Notes under the pieces: model-generated
Database searches by the model: none
What the model was told of the DNA's origin: nothing
What the model saw: the letters and a program-made list of their open reading frames with translations, nothing else
Shown here: one piece after another, positions 38,501 through 46,086 of the stretch
Numbering within the stretch: the first letter of the stretch is position 1
Layout: the number at the start of each line of letters is the position of its first letter
Translations under genes and position numbers: made by a program
Source: Gemmatimonadota bacterium
GTDB taxonomy: Bacteria > JBHIER01 > G020348925
Assembly (NCBI GenBank): GCA_020348925.1
Contig: CP070758.1
Coordinates: 4,245,003 to 4,309,002, forward strand
DNA: 64,000 nucleotides
Direction: 5' to 3'

Positions 38501-38553
38501 AAAAAACAATGGTCCGGGACGTCGGTCTGTGGACGGAAATCCGGTTTGATTAG
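32575..38553 (+). CDS. sprA: SprA/Sov-like T9SS outer-membrane translocon
   Basis: 1992 residues, somewhat shorter than the roughly 2,400-2,500 of Flavobacterium SprA and Porphyromonas Sov. SprA forms the giant beta-barrel through which T9SS cargo crosses the outer membrane. A hydrophobic export signal lies at about residues 24-45. Early SprA-type blocks include 'LKITGYRKINFSGRSEW', 'PSLVMEQRSQFKIEGTIGEK' and 'VYVDQDSERMTELENAI'. The central hallmark 'GDAYVDDFDGSKNTTSLGVM' is at about residue 770. The C-terminal third is Ser/Thr/aromatic-rich alternating beta strands, as expected for a barrel. The ATG has no clear Shine-Dalgarno, which is common in this group. No other T9SS component (PorV, GldK-N, PorU) is in the window. 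The gene stands alone behind the structured RNA. Confidence 0.88.
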   Translation: MERYGDIPVESDKTTVSLWIPPKELFLVLLLSFFSLVSSSSWGSITVPPLNGVADRAVSLWDTAPLKPLSIAYPSVPALIVNTKGFTRDISVDPEKRIITLKETVHGLELKRPLIFELNTFVKVKSLEALPRLLREERRKALTEEQAAGTKRAGINIDIPVKFPKALSRIIGEGGGLKITGYRKINFSGRSEWTEGDVLTATHRPSKFPSLVMEQRSQFKIEGTIGEKIHVYVDQDSERMTELENAIRINYKGSEDEIVQEIQAGNTSLSLPGTQFVSFSQQNKGLFGIKASAKIGPVDLVAIASQDKGAGQRKSFQAGAESSADKIPDYRYDTSRYFFLDAMYVKNYYENYTQDWKHIAANERIDSLEVFIDDNINNDLEGRGKLADAVVNPQSDDTTTFDDIGDDENHHGYFDLLDPDEYFVQKDLGYIRLNSTITGEKTLAVRYKLVNSTTWVGTAPSDTSSDLLLKLIRPGSPRPSHDTWDLSWKNVYSLGRISEDGLDIKIYFDTAGEEDDDSQGGDKYVTIMGLDKYNNANPGTQLPDNLFDAFDRSLVNYELGELHFPQQRPFAPDTALFGIPLNTPVPEIYDESNTTLRQQATKYYIAVESQTRKTSYSLGINIIEGSEVVKLNGRALQRNKDYNIIYEVGQITFLTDEAMDPSADITVDYEYAPFFMPEKKTLLGFRADYSFWEDASWGATFLYRSESTIDRRIRLGQEPSRAIVWDSDIHLNFEPQILTDMVDALPFVRTNAPSALKIDGEVAQSLPNSNTKGDAYVDDFDGSKNTTSLGVMRGHWTLASPPSSDDPVRGQYSIWSRWQSFYWYNPYTQVSVTDIWPEKEVLGRENKTHVLTLEFTPKSDPIYNPNPANSWAGVMRALSQGNYNQSLNKYLEVWVQGSSGQVNIDLGLISEDVIPNGKLDSEDIGADTGVGDGILDKDPDEDVGMDGMADGDPRAVAAGGDFWDIDSIGSKQAWEPYSNDNWNYNNKNIYTQINGTEGNRDDYDRAQRPDTEDINGKSLLETENAFFRYSFSLEEDSPDTVYVAGGDPNVPWRTRWRLYRIPLAQASDTVGAADMEQIRFARIWITGVARPTTISLAAIDIVGNDWLEDGIEPAALVSIDETFSVAVKNTHDNPEPDYIPPPGVEGVKDAVTGLRQMEQSLVLMFENLAPGHSGSASQDYSTQAKDFTQYRTLRMYVHGNLRSSAGVDIGVAEFFFRFGADAKNYYEYHTMIYPGWDPRNEVNIEFDDLTNLKYQKLESGNTEGDTTDGHFTVMGKPSLSAIKKLTAGVKSVSFHPVQKGIGTPRREETISGEVWIDELRLSNARDDPGLASRLTVNATLADLGGVTFNMSRTDAEFQSLGAGSRSDAQKTAKSDESIQGNLNADKFLPEKWGISLPVSGSYSKTTQLPKLQKGSDVNLTSDEQWRQRTENISKSGRISFSKTKPSSFWLLGLTLDRMKVSASGSEKEGRSTTNPYSLTRQLSGSFSYNLQSKKDLSLSPLAWTASKFVPKFISETKITLIPSNISFDTSINQTRTQKVDRHDILTSNFSRKTTQKVNSSMNPFGSVSANYSFNRGFDSQRAQVMRLRFGRETDRTQSLSLTYKPPFLKWLGPNYSYRINYHEKENTKVKPQEIDTTSTSTREFGLDADNSISHSIGASLNVSQFLTSLGAPKKDEKIGLLSYKRVLGTLKYVTDRFQSVSASFQKDRRSNWFSLLGRPTLDYQFGFSSEPGIGSDPNLTGQTHTSSSGQGWSAKSGLNLMAGVNVSTSISSDNKSTVSSTGRSDSRTMTFPQVSTRWGDFGKLYLIRNLVQSSSLDFSYTEKKTEEGTDNFKVLRSESVNKNFSPLFSWSATWAKNLSSTLTSNRTETVNTDHQRDTETVQTNSSLRASFKYSFSAPQGITLPLFGKVKFQSNLNVNLDFKLDNTKNITKNAANPVTKDDQTRSISLGGSYTFSKKVKGGLKVEISDRHDRKTDKKTMVRDVGLWTEIRFD

Positions 38554-38713
38554 GAAAGAGATACGAAAACAGTTCATCGGCCGAACAATCAATCGCAATT
38601 TTGTTGTTGCCAGATGTCAGATGGTACCATGCGAAGCACCTTCAAGGGGTGAACGGTTTCTCCAACAGTTCCCATGATATTATACAAAAAAAAGTAATTT
38701 TACGAGTTACAGC

Positions 38714-39121
38714 ATGTCTTTTTTCAGTTTTACCCGTCAGGAACAGATCGTGATCCTCTTTCTCGCGTCTGCCTTGATCGTCGGTGGCATCGTAACGCTC
38801 ATCAAACGTCACCACCCCGCAAGTGCACCTGAACTCATGCTGGAGGAATACGGGGAACCGTCTGATCTCGATACGATCCACACAGGGGGGGACCGGCAGC
38901 CACGCTCTCCGGAGAAACCCCTGGAGGGAAAAGTGGACATCAATACCGCGACGATCGAAGATTTCATGCGATTGCCGGGGATTGGTCCTAAAACAGCCCG
39001 CGCAATTATGGCTTATCGAAAGGAACACGGTAAGTTTCAAGCGTTGGAGGATTTGTTACAGGTAAGGGGTATTGGTGAGAAGACCTTCGAACGATTGAAG
39101 CCGCTTTTAAAAATTGAATGA
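38714..39121 (+). CDS. ComEA-like helix-hairpin-helix DNA-binding protein
   Basis: 135 residues: one N-terminal membrane helix (about 10-32, 'IVILFLASALIVGGIVTLI'), a linker, then a ComEA-type double helix-hairpin-helix ('DINTATIEDFMRLPGIGPKT' ... 'LLQVRGIGEKTFERLKPLL'). ComEA binds incoming DNA at the cell surface during natural transformation. It is followed closely by pseudopilin and PilM/PilN-like genes, and dprA is a few kb downstream, which fits a competence role. Short HhH proteins of this type can also have other DNA-related uses. Confidence 0.85.
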   Translation: MSFFSFTRQEQIVILFLASALIVGGIVTLIKRHHPASAPELMLEEYGEPSDLDTIHTGGDRQPRSPEKPLEGKVDINTATIEDFMRLPGIGPKTARAIMAYRKEHGKFQALEDLLQVRGIGEKTFERLKPLLKIE

Positions 39122-39232
39122 CGTCAAACATTTTTGTTGACATTATTGTCGAGATGAAGTATTTTAACGAATCGCGCTTTGAAGAATCGTAACAACGGGA
39201 GATACAGGAACTTTTTTTAAGGAGGAATCATA

Positions 39233-39613
39233 GTGCGGCCAAAACGTGAAAGTGGATTGATTCTTATTGACCTCTTGATCATTATTTTGATTGCAGGGAT
39301 TATTGCAGCTATTGTGGTTCCTCAGTATGCACTAAAAAAGGAAGAGAAGCGAAAAGAGCTCTCACGACAGCACATGATTGCGTTGGCTGATGCTCAGGAT
39401 AGATATTTTGAAGAACACGGAAAGTTCGCCCCAGACATTGAGGAACTTTCTCTTGCAGCCCCTGAAGTGAACGCACTCGTTGGTCCTGAAGGTGAAGAGT
39501 ACATTTTTGAACAGCCGGATTCCCTCTCATTCGTGATTACCAGTTCCTTGGGGTACGGTGAAGTCCGGGCGGATACTACCGAAAGAAAGGTGGACTGGGA
39601 AAAACAACAGTAG
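39233..39613 (+). CDS. Type IV pilin-like protein (pseudopilin)
   Basis: 126 residues from GTG 39233, with AAGGAGG 7 nt upstream. The N-terminus is prepilin-like: a short basic leader, then 'SGLILIDLLIIILIAGIIAA' and 'VVPQY'. The glycine before the cleavage point is kept. The residue after it is Leu rather than Phe/Met, and the conserved Glu5 is Asp. A soluble globular domain follows. It would be processed by a prepilin peptidase and assembled into a type IV or competence pseudopilus. It lies between comEA-like and pilM-like genes. Confidence 0.8.
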   Translation: MRPKRESGLILIDLLIIILIAGIIAAIVVPQYALKKEEKRKELSRQHMIALADAQDRYFEEHGKFAPDIEELSLAAPEVNALVGPEGEEYIFEQPDSLSFVITSSLGYGEVRADTTERKVDWEKQQ

Positions 39614-39830
39614 CCGCAAAAAATGAGACGGGGAGAGGCAAGGGGAGCCGTTGAAACAGCCGGAAACCGGAAAAGGAACTCCTGCGAGAAAAAGAGACCG
39701 CAGAAATAGCGGAACCAACGGCAAGAGATACACACTGAGACAAGAGATCGTAAACTAATTTCGCCATTTTAAAAACCCATTTCTCAAAACTTTTATTTCA
39801 CTCATCCGCGCGACCCTTTGGAGTCTGCCA

Positions 39831-40757
39831 ATGAAAAAAGGGCGTCGAAGCACAATAGCGCTTGGAATCCACTTTGGGGCGCACTCCGTTCGTCTTGTTG
39901 CACTAGAACGTACTCGTAAGGGGATTCAGTTGAAACATTGCTGTGAACGCTCTTTTCCCAATGATTTGCGTTTCGCGGGAACGTTCGATCCTCTCGTGAA
40001 AAACGCGAGCATTCAAATCCTTCAATCCATGCTGTCAGAGATTCGTATGAGGAGCGAAAATGGCACAGTCGGTCTTGACAGCAGAAACGTCATTCTGAGG
40101 AGAATTCCCGTCGATTCGTGGTTGGAAGATGATGAACTTCAGAACCAGGTGCTGTGGGAAGCAGAACAGTTACTCGTCGATCCCCTTGAACATTACGTTC
40201 TTGATTTTCACATCCAGGATGTCTCCGAGACGATGAGGGAGGTCCTTCTGGCCATCGCGCGAAGGAAAACGATCGAGGAGTACACAGAAATTGTGCGAAA
40301 ATCGGGAATATATCCTGTGTGCGTCGACGTCGATCTCTTTGCTTTGGGCAATGCCTATGAATATCTCTCAGGAAATCGTTCGAACGGAGCCGTCGCCCTG
40401 ATGGACGTTGAACCTGATACCGTTCGCTGTGTCATCGTGCGGAACGGATTTTTTTACTCTGGCAGACTTTACGAGAAGTCTTCGAAAGCCTGTGATCCTG
40501 AAGAGCTGTTGGACACCGTCATACCCCGGGGTGGAGAAACTCTGCCATTGACGAGGATTGTGTTGAGTGGCAGCGAGACGTTTTCCGAGGAACGGCTCTC
40601 AGATTTGTCCGCCAGATGTCACTGTCCGATTGAAATAGCCAATCCGTCTCGAAAAATGAAAATCGGTTCGGCGTTCAGCCGTCAGCATCTCCAAAAACAA
40701 ACCTCCTCTTGCGTAATAAGCCTGGGATTGGCTTTGAGAGGTATTACCGAACCATGA
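39831..40757 (+). CDS. PilM-like actin-fold pilus assembly protein
   Basis: 308 residues. The start 'IALGIHFGAHSVRLVALER' is the PilM/FtsA-type phosphate-1 region. 'NVILRRIPVD', 'QVLWEAEQLL' and 'GIYPVCVDVDLFALGNAYE' match the PilM SHS2 and core segments. It is about 40-50 residues shorter than typical PilM. PilM sits on the cytoplasmic side of the type IV pilus machine and binds the N-terminus of PilN. Its stop overlaps the start of the next frame (ATGA), and that next frame has a PilN-like N-terminus, which strongly supports the call. Confidence 0.8.
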   Translation: MKKGRRSTIALGIHFGAHSVRLVALERTRKGIQLKHCCERSFPNDLRFAGTFDPLVKNASIQILQSMLSEIRMRSENGTVGLDSRNVILRRIPVDSWLEDDELQNQVLWEAEQLLVDPLEHYVLDFHIQDVSETMREVLLAIARRKTIEEYTEIVRKSGIYPVCVDVDLFALGNAYEYLSGNRSNGAVALMDVEPDTVRCVIVRNGFFYSGRLYEKSSKACDPEELLDTVIPRGGETLPLTRIVLSGSETFSEERLSDLSARCHCPIEIANPSRKMKIGSAFSRQHLQKQTSSCVISLGLALRGITEP

Positions 40758-40909
40758 TTCGAATCAATTTTCTTAAGAATTCGAAGCCGAAAGCCGAGAA
40801 CCAGCATCGAGCACCGAGGATGACGTTTGGACTTGTACTTATTCTGATAACTGTATTTTTTATGACTATGATGTTCCTCGTGCTCATGCTGAAATCGTAT
40901 TGGTCATGA
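40754..40909 (+). CDS. Very short PilN-like membrane protein
   Basis: Only 51 residues. It begins 'MIRINFLKNSKPK', matching the PilM-binding 'INLLP'-type N-terminus of PilN. It then has one membrane helix (about 26-46, 'FGLVLILITVFFMTMMFLVLM') and ends shortly after. Normal PilN proteins have about 180-200 residues with a periplasmic fold, which is missing here. The ATG overlaps the PilM-like stop by ATGA, implying translational coupling. No frameshifted continuation is visible downstream before rsmD, so it may be a truly minimal PilN. Confidence 0.65.
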   Translation: MIRINFLKNSKPKAENQHRAPRMTFGLVLILITVFFMTMMFLVLMLKSYWS

Positions 40910-41050
40910 GAGGATCATTGGCCGTGATCTCACCTCATCACCACCTTCTTTTGAGTTCCGCAATCGGTTCGTTTTCAGAGGTGCGCCGGCACGTCTCAAG
41001 TGAGGCAAGCCCTCAGTGTGACGGGCCAGAAGGCGTACGCAGAGAGAAGC

Positions 41051-41614
41051 ATGCGTGTTATAACGGGAAAAGCTAAGGGACTCAGGCTCAAAACGTTAAA
41101 AGGTTCGAACAAACGCCCCACGACCGATCGCGTGAAAGAAAGCATCTTTTCGGTGATTGGTGAAAAAGTGTACGAAGCTGATGTGTTGGACCTGTTTGCA
41201 GGAACCGGCAATCTGGGCATAGAGGCCTTGAGCCGTGGTGCTCGGACGGCCCTCTTTATCGACAACGACCACAGAGCCACAAGGATCATTGAGGAAAACC
41301 TGGAGCTAACGCGCTTTCGGAGCAAGAGTGAAATATGGACGTCTGACGTCTTCACTGCACTTCTGCGGCTCCGCACCGTTTCACGGGCATTCGATGTGAT
41401 CTTCGCCGATCCACCCTACGAGAAAGGGTTTGGAACGAAGACGCTCGTCCTTCTCGAAGAGAATGGTCTTCTCAATACAGGGGGGATATGTATCCTGGAA
41501 CATCCCATCAGGGAGGAAATCCGTATCGCCAGCAACCGTATGAAGCTCATGACTCACAAATTGTACGGTCAAACAGCGGTCCACTTCTTTCAAGACATCG
41601 ATACAGAGGAGTAA
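41051..41614 (+). CDS. rsmD: 16S rRNA (guanine966-N2)-methyltransferase RsmD
   Basis: 187 residues from ATG 41051 ('MRVITGKAKGLRLKT'), the usual RsmD start; an upstream in-frame ATG would add 17 unrelated residues. The SAM-binding motif 'VLDLFAGTGNLGIEALSRGA' and the catalytic 'FADPPYEKG' are clear. RsmD methylates G966 of 16S rRNA. Only 3 bp separate it from coaD, the widely conserved rsmD-coaD pair. Confidence 0.95.
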   Translation: MRVITGKAKGLRLKTLKGSNKRPTTDRVKESIFSVIGEKVYEADVLDLFAGTGNLGIEALSRGARTALFIDNDHRATRIIEENLELTRFRSKSEIWTSDVFTALLRLRTVSRAFDVIFADPPYEKGFGTKTLVLLEENGLLNTGGICILEHPIREEIRIASNRMKLMTHKLYGQTAVHFFQDIDTEE

Positions 41615-41617
41615 AAA

Positions 41618-42109
41618 ATGCAGACGGCTCTTTATCCCGGAACTTTTGACCCCATGACACATGGTCATCTCGACATCATGGAACGTGCCCTTCGACTCTT
41701 CGACAGTTTGATTGTCGCTGTGGCGGTGAACCCATACAAGCACCCACTCTTCACCGTTGAGGAGCGCGTGGAGATGATACAGGAAGAAACCGAGAGCTGG
41801 GAGCGCATTCGCGTTGAACCCTTCGATGGTCTTCTGATCGAATATGCCCACAACATGGGAGCACAATCGATCATTCGGGGACTTCGGGCCGTGTCCGATT
41901 TCGAGTACGAGTTTCAAATGGCCCTCACGAATCGAAGCCTTGACTCGAGCATCGAAACGGTCTTCCTCATGCCCAGCGAGCAATACACCTATCTCAATTC
42001 GACAATTGTGAAAGAGATTGCCCATCTCGGTGGCAACGTCAGCCAGTTTGTACCGAAAGGGGTCGAGAGACGTTTGAGAGAGAAATTGCCGCAGCCGGAA
42101 CACGAGTGA
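41618..42109 (+). CDS. coaD: Phosphopantetheine adenylyltransferase CoaD
   Basis: 163 residues, normal length. It makes dephospho-CoA from phosphopantetheine and ATP in coenzyme A synthesis. The nucleotidyltransferase motif '[21 protein letters not shown]', the '[18 protein letters not shown]' block and '[12 protein letters not shown]' are all intact. It follows rsmD with a 3-bp gap. Confidence 0.97.
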   Translation: MQTALYPGTFDPMTHGHLDIMERALRLFDSLIVAVAVNPYKHPLFTVEERVEMIQEETESWERIRVEPFDGLLIEYAHNMGAQSIIRGLRAVSDFEYEFQMALTNRSLDSSIETVFLMPSEQYTYLNSTIVKEIAHLGGNVSQFVPKGVERRLREKLPQPEHE

Positions 42110-42525
42110 ACGAACACCGACTGCAGGCCGGTAGTATTTTGATGCGGCTTCCTGCCGAGTGAGATAAAGAGTGCTTGCGACGCGCGGTCAAGGTCAGGAA
42201 ACCCTTATCGTTTCGCGCTGAAGTGGCCGGCGTCGTTTTGGAGAGGCCCGCATTCGCAGGAACGGGTTCGGCGACGACGAGCCGAAACCACGAAAGAGAC
42301 GTCCGGAACAGCGGGTTCACCGACCGACACACTTTCAAGGAGATTCAACGCTCGAGAGTGATCCGCACTCATTTTCCTCCTTGAGAAAGCGATCGAAGTC
42401 CGGCGTGATTGTACAGCGCGTCTTTCGAAAAAGTCATTGACTTTAAAGCTCCTTTTTCATAAACTTTTATTCTCATGTACTGCTCATTTTTCATGCGATT
42501 CTTTTAATACGGAGGTTTTTGACTT
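42110..42525. other. Intergenic region before the ADP-forming synthetase
   Basis: 416 bp. The first 250 bp are G+C-rich and include 'CCCGCATTCGCAGGAACG', reminiscent of small extragenic palindromes. I could not match it to another copy here. The last 100 bp hold the promoter described separately. No gene is seen. Confidence 0.45.
42437..42465 (+). promoter_or_regulatory. Sigma70-type promoter for the ADP-forming synthetase
   Basis: TTGACT (42437-42442) and TAAACT (42460-42465) are 17 bp apart. The predicted start lies near 42472, about 54 bp before ATG 42526, which has GGAGG at 42511-42515. Confidence 0.5.
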
Positions 42526-44670
42526 ATGGGGGGTTGTACGAATAGAGACGAACCAAAGATCATGAAAACTTTCTTCTCTCCGAGGTCCGTAGCGGTCGTA
42601 GGTGCTTCCACACGGCCTGATAGTGTGGGGAGGGCTATCTTTTCCAATTTATTGTTCAGCGGCTACACCGGCATTGTCTATCCTGTCAATCCGAAAGCTC
42701 ACGGTATATTGGGAGTGCGGGCATACCATTCTGTCTGGGACATCCCCGGCGGAGTCGATCTGGCTGTCATCATCGTCCCCAGCACGGCTGTGCCCGGTGT
42801 CTTGGAGGAATGCGGCGAGAAGGGTGTCAAAGGTGCTGTCGTCATCACGGCCGGTTTCAAAGAAGTCGGCCAGCAGGGATTGGAGTTGGAGAGACAAGTC
42901 AAGGACGTAACCACGAAATGCGGCATCTCTCTCATCGGTCCCAACTGTTTGGGGATCATTAACACCGATCCCGAATTTTCCCTCAATGCCACGTTTGCGC
43001 GATCCATGCCCCGGGTGGGCAACATCGCCTTTATCTCCCAGAGCGGAGCTCTCGGGGTCGCGGCCCTCGAATACGCCCACGAGCAAAACATCGGCCTATC
43101 GAAATTCGTCTCCATGGGCAATAAGGCCGATGTGACTGAGAACGATCTTCTCACGGGCTTGAAAGACGACCCTCAGACCGACGTTATTTTGCTCTATCTT
43201 GAGGATTTATCCGACCCGAAGACATTTATTGAACAGGCCAAGCAAATTACGGGTGATGCCCAGCACAAAAAGCCAATTCTGGCCATTAAATCAGGAAGGA
43301 CAGCCGAAGGGGCCAAGGCCGCTTCGTCGCACACCGGGGCCTTGGCCAGTTCCGATGAAGCCTACGACGCTGTCTTTATCGAATCGGGCGTTCTTCGGGT
43401 CGAGACCCTGGAGGAGCTCTTCGATTATGCCCAGGCCTTTGCCAGCCAACCATTGCCCAAGAGCAACCGCATTGCTATTGTCACGAATGCCGGTGGTCCC
43501 GGCATTATGGCCACGGATGCCTGCATTCGATACGGATTGAAGCTGGCCGAGTTTGAGGAAGAGACCACTGACAAGTTGAGAACAGGACTTCCACGCACGG
43601 CCAATATCAATAATCCGGTCGACATCATCGGAGACGCCAAGGAGGATCGCTACGAGCTGGCCCTGAGGAGCGTTCTTGAAGACGAGAATGTGGACGGCGT
43701 TATTGCCATCAGCACGCCTCAGATGATGACCGATTTGGAAGCCGTGGCGAAAACCATCGTAGATACGGCCTCCACCTATGAAAAACCGATGTTGACGTGT
43801 TTCATGGCGACAGAGGATATCTCCGAAACATTGCGCATTCTTGATGAAAAGAGGGTCCCCCATTACCTGTTTCCTGAGGCGGCTGCCCGAGCCATGGCCA
43901 ATATGGCCGAATACGCCTGGTGGATCCAGCGACCCCGCACCGATGTCCGGACGTTCAACGATATACACAAGGATCAGGCCAAACGAGTCCTCCATAGGGT
44001 CAAGAAGGAAGGTCGCTCTTTTCTGCCAGAGCCAGAGGCGCACGATGTTCTGGAGGCATACGGCTTTCCGGTTCTGGAATCTCGACTCGTAAAAAGTGTT
44101 GAGGAGGGGGTCACCGCGGCTGAACGGATTGGGTTTCCTGTTGTGTTGAAAATCGTTTCCCCGGACATTGTCCACAAAGTGGACGTCGGTGGCGTCAAGG
44201 TCAATATTCAGACCAAAGCCGAGTTGCGACGAGCCTACAAGGATCTTCTGGAGAACGTGAAGAGGGAGAAACCGGATGCCGATATCTGGGGCGTTTTTGT
44301 CCAGAAAATGGCCGCAAAGGGGAAGGAAGCCATCATCGGTATGAATCGAGACCCTCACTTCGGTCCGATTCTACTTTTTGGATTGGGCGGTATTTATGTG
44401 GAGCTGTTTAAAGATGTCAGTTTCCGGATTGCACCTCTGCGGGAACTTGGCGCCCGCCGCATGATACGCCAGATCCGCGGGTACAAGATGTTCGAGGGGT
44501 TCCGGGGCGAGCCCCCGTCGGATACAGAAGCCATTGCCGAGTGTCTCCAGCGGTTATCACAATTGGTGATGGACTGTGAAGAGATCGATGAGTTGGACAT
44601 CAACCCTTTGATTGTCTATAATAAGGGTGATGGAGCGATGGTCGTCGACGCGCGAATATTGATCAGATGA
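42526..44670 (+). CDS. ADP-forming acyl-CoA (acetyl-CoA) synthetase, fused alpha-beta
   Basis: 714 residues. The enzyme turns acyl-CoA, ADP and phosphate into acid, CoA and ATP, the last step of energy conservation in peptide- and amino-acid-fermenting anaerobes. Domains: CoA-binding Rossmann (about 12-145, 'SVAVVGASTRPDS'), succinyl-CoA-ligase-like (150-480) with the phosphate-carrying H269 in 'SSHTGALASSD', and ATP-grasp (about 500-714, 'GFPVVLKIVSPDIVHKVDVGG'). Alpha and beta parts are fused in one chain, as in many bacteria and eukaryotic parasites. No acetyltransferase domain is attached. ATG 42526 has GGAGG upstream; M13 (42562) is an alternative. It would pair functionally with AOR and 2-oxoacid oxidation. 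Confidence 0.93.
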   Translation: MGGCTNRDEPKIMKTFFSPRSVAVVGASTRPDSVGRAIFSNLLFSGYTGIVYPVNPKAHGILGVRAYHSVWDIPGGVDLAVIIVPSTAVPGVLEECGEKGVKGAVVITAGFKEVGQQGLELERQVKDVTTKCGISLIGPNCLGIINTDPEFSLNATFARSMPRVGNIAFISQSGALGVAALEYAHEQNIGLSKFVSMGNKADVTENDLLTGLKDDPQTDVILLYLEDLSDPKTFIEQAKQITGDAQHKKPILAIKSGRTAEGAKAASSHTGALASSDEAYDAVFIESGVLRVETLEELFDYAQAFASQPLPKSNRIAIVTNAGGPGIMATDACIRYGLKLAEFEEETTDKLRTGLPRTANINNPVDIIGDAKEDRYELALRSVLEDENVDGVIAISTPQMMTDLEAVAKTIVDTASTYEKPMLTCFMATEDISETLRILDEKRVPHYLFPEAAARAMANMAEYAWWIQRPRTDVRTFNDIHKDQAKRVLHRVKKEGRSFLPEPEAHDVLEAYGFPVLESRLVKSVEEGVTAAERIGFPVVLKIVSPDIVHKVDVGGVKVNIQTKAELRRAYKDLLENVKREKPDADIWGVFVQKMAAKGKEAIIGMNRDPHFGPILLFGLGGIYVELFKDVSFRIAPLRELGARRMIRQIRGYKMFEGFRGEPPSDTEAIAECLQRLSQLVMDCEEIDELDINPLIVYNKGDGAMVVDARILIR

Positions 44671-44830
44671 AGCTCCTTCGTGCTTCTGTTCTCCGGTTGT
44701 CGCCCAATATGTAGAGGAAGTTATTTTCACATTTTGATTTCGTCTCGCCACTACGAATCCTTCCGTTTGAGAAAGAAAGAACTGAGACGCTTTCAGGAAG
44801 GCCGTTCGACTGCTTCCAAAGGAGGTCCTT

Positions 44831-45055
44831 ATGGCTGAATCGAGCCAGAGTGAACCGAAGCGCTTGTATCGCTCCCAAAAAAATCGGAGACTGTTCGGTG
44901 TGTGCGGTGGTATTGGTGAGTACTTCAACATTGATCCTGTCATCGTCCGTTTGTTGTGGATCCTCTTCACGCTGGCCGGTGGCGGAGGGATCATTGCTTA
45001 CATCGTCGCCTGTTTCATCGTCCCGGAACAGCAGCACCACGAGCCGTCCTCATAA
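44831..45055 (+). CDS. PspC-domain membrane protein
   Basis: 74 residues with AAAGGAGG before the ATG. It is a single PspC domain: 'RLYRSQKNRRLFGVCGGIGEYFNIDPVIVR' split over a basic start, then one membrane helix (about 42-66) ending 'FIVPEQ'. PspC proteins take part in envelope-stress (phage-shock) responses. It lies 53 bp before obg on the same strand. Confidence 0.9.
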   Translation: MAESSQSEPKRLYRSQKNRRLFGVCGGIGEYFNIDPVIVRLLWILFTLAGGGGIIAYIVACFIVPEQQHHEPSS

Positions 45056-45108
45056 GGCGCGGTCAGATCATTTGTATCACGTTTTGAGGTGAAGCTTGTG
45101 GAGAGCGT

Positions 45109-46086
45109 ATGTTTTTAGACGAGGTAACCATTTTCGTGAAAGCCGGCCGGGGTGGTGACGGGTGTGTCAGTTTCAGAAGGGAAAAGCATGTCCCGCGCGG
45201 CGGGCCTGACGGGGGCGACGGAGGACGCGGTGGTCATGTGATCTTTGAAGTGAATCCCCACCTGCATACGCTACTCGATCTGCGGTACAAACAGTACTAC
45301 TCGGCAGGCCGGGGATCGCACGGTATGGGGAAAAAGATGCACGGACGAAACGGCGATGACGCCGTCATTTGTGTGCCACCCGGAACAACCGTCACCGACG
45401 CGGAGTCAGACAAGACCATTGCTGAGCTGACGAAGCCGGGACAACGAAAGATCGTGGCCCTTGGTGGGAAAGGAGGAAGAGGAAATGCCCACTTCGCAAC
45501 GTCCACGAACCGCACGCCGCGTGTGTGTGAGGAAGGCGTTGCAGGGCAAGAGCTTACTCTTCAAGTGGAACTGAAGCTGATGACCGATGTCGGTTTGGTG
45601 GGCCTTCCCAACGCGGGCAAATCGACTCTTCTGGCCAGACTCTCCGCCGCCCGCCCCAAAATCGCGGATTACCCCTTCACGACACTGCAGCCACACTTGG
45701 GAATTGTTCGAAGAGGTGAATATCAGTCCTTCGTCATGGCCGATATCCCCGGCTTGATCGAAGGTGCCCACAAGGGCAGGGGCCTGGGAACCCGGTTTCT
45801 CCGTCACATCGAACGGACAGAGGTGCTCGTCTTTCTGCTCGATTGTGCCAGTTCAGATGTCACCCGAGATTTGAAAACGTTGCAGAAAGAATTAGGCTGT
45901 TTCAATCCGAAGCTTTTGAAGAAAAAGAGAATTATAGCCATCACCAAAATAGATCTCTTAACCGAAAGAGAGCAATGTCCGGTCGTCGAAACGAATGACC
46001 GTGTTCCCGTTTGTCACATCTCCTCTGTGTCCGGCGAAGGATTGGATACGCTTCTGAAGGCTATTGATGTTCAATTAGAGAGGTGA
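45109..46086 (+). CDS. obg: Obg/CgtA GTPase
   Basis: 325 residues: a Gly-rich Obg fold (1-158, 'GGDGCVSFRREKHVPRGGP') followed by a G domain. The P-loop is 'GLPNAGKSTLL' (165-175), G3 is 'DIPGLIEG', and 'ITKIDL' is the G4 NKxD variant. There is no C-terminal OCT domain, as in many Obg proteins outside Firmicutes. It acts in late assembly of the 50S ribosome. Its stop overlaps the GTG of dprA (GTGA). Confidence 0.96.
   Translation: MFLDEVTIFVKAGRGGDGCVSFRREKHVPRGGPDGGDGGRGGHVIFEVNPHLHTLLDLRYKQYYSAGRGSHGMGKKMHGRNGDDAVICVPPGTTVTDAESDKTIAELTKPGQRKIVALGGKGGRGNAHFATSTNRTPRVCEEGVAGQELTLQVELKLMTDVGLVGLPNAGKSTLLARLSAARPKIADYPFTTLQPHLGIVRRGEYQSFVMADIPGLIEGAHKGRGLGTRFLRHIERTEVLVFLLDCASSDVTRDLKTLQKELGCFNPKLLKKKRIIAITKIDLLTEREQCPVVETNDRVPVCHISSVSGEGLDTLLKAIDVQLER

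Noticed and set aside
42121..42380. G+C-rich intergenic stretch resembling a small repeat
   Set aside because: No second copy was found in the window, so repeat status cannot be supported.
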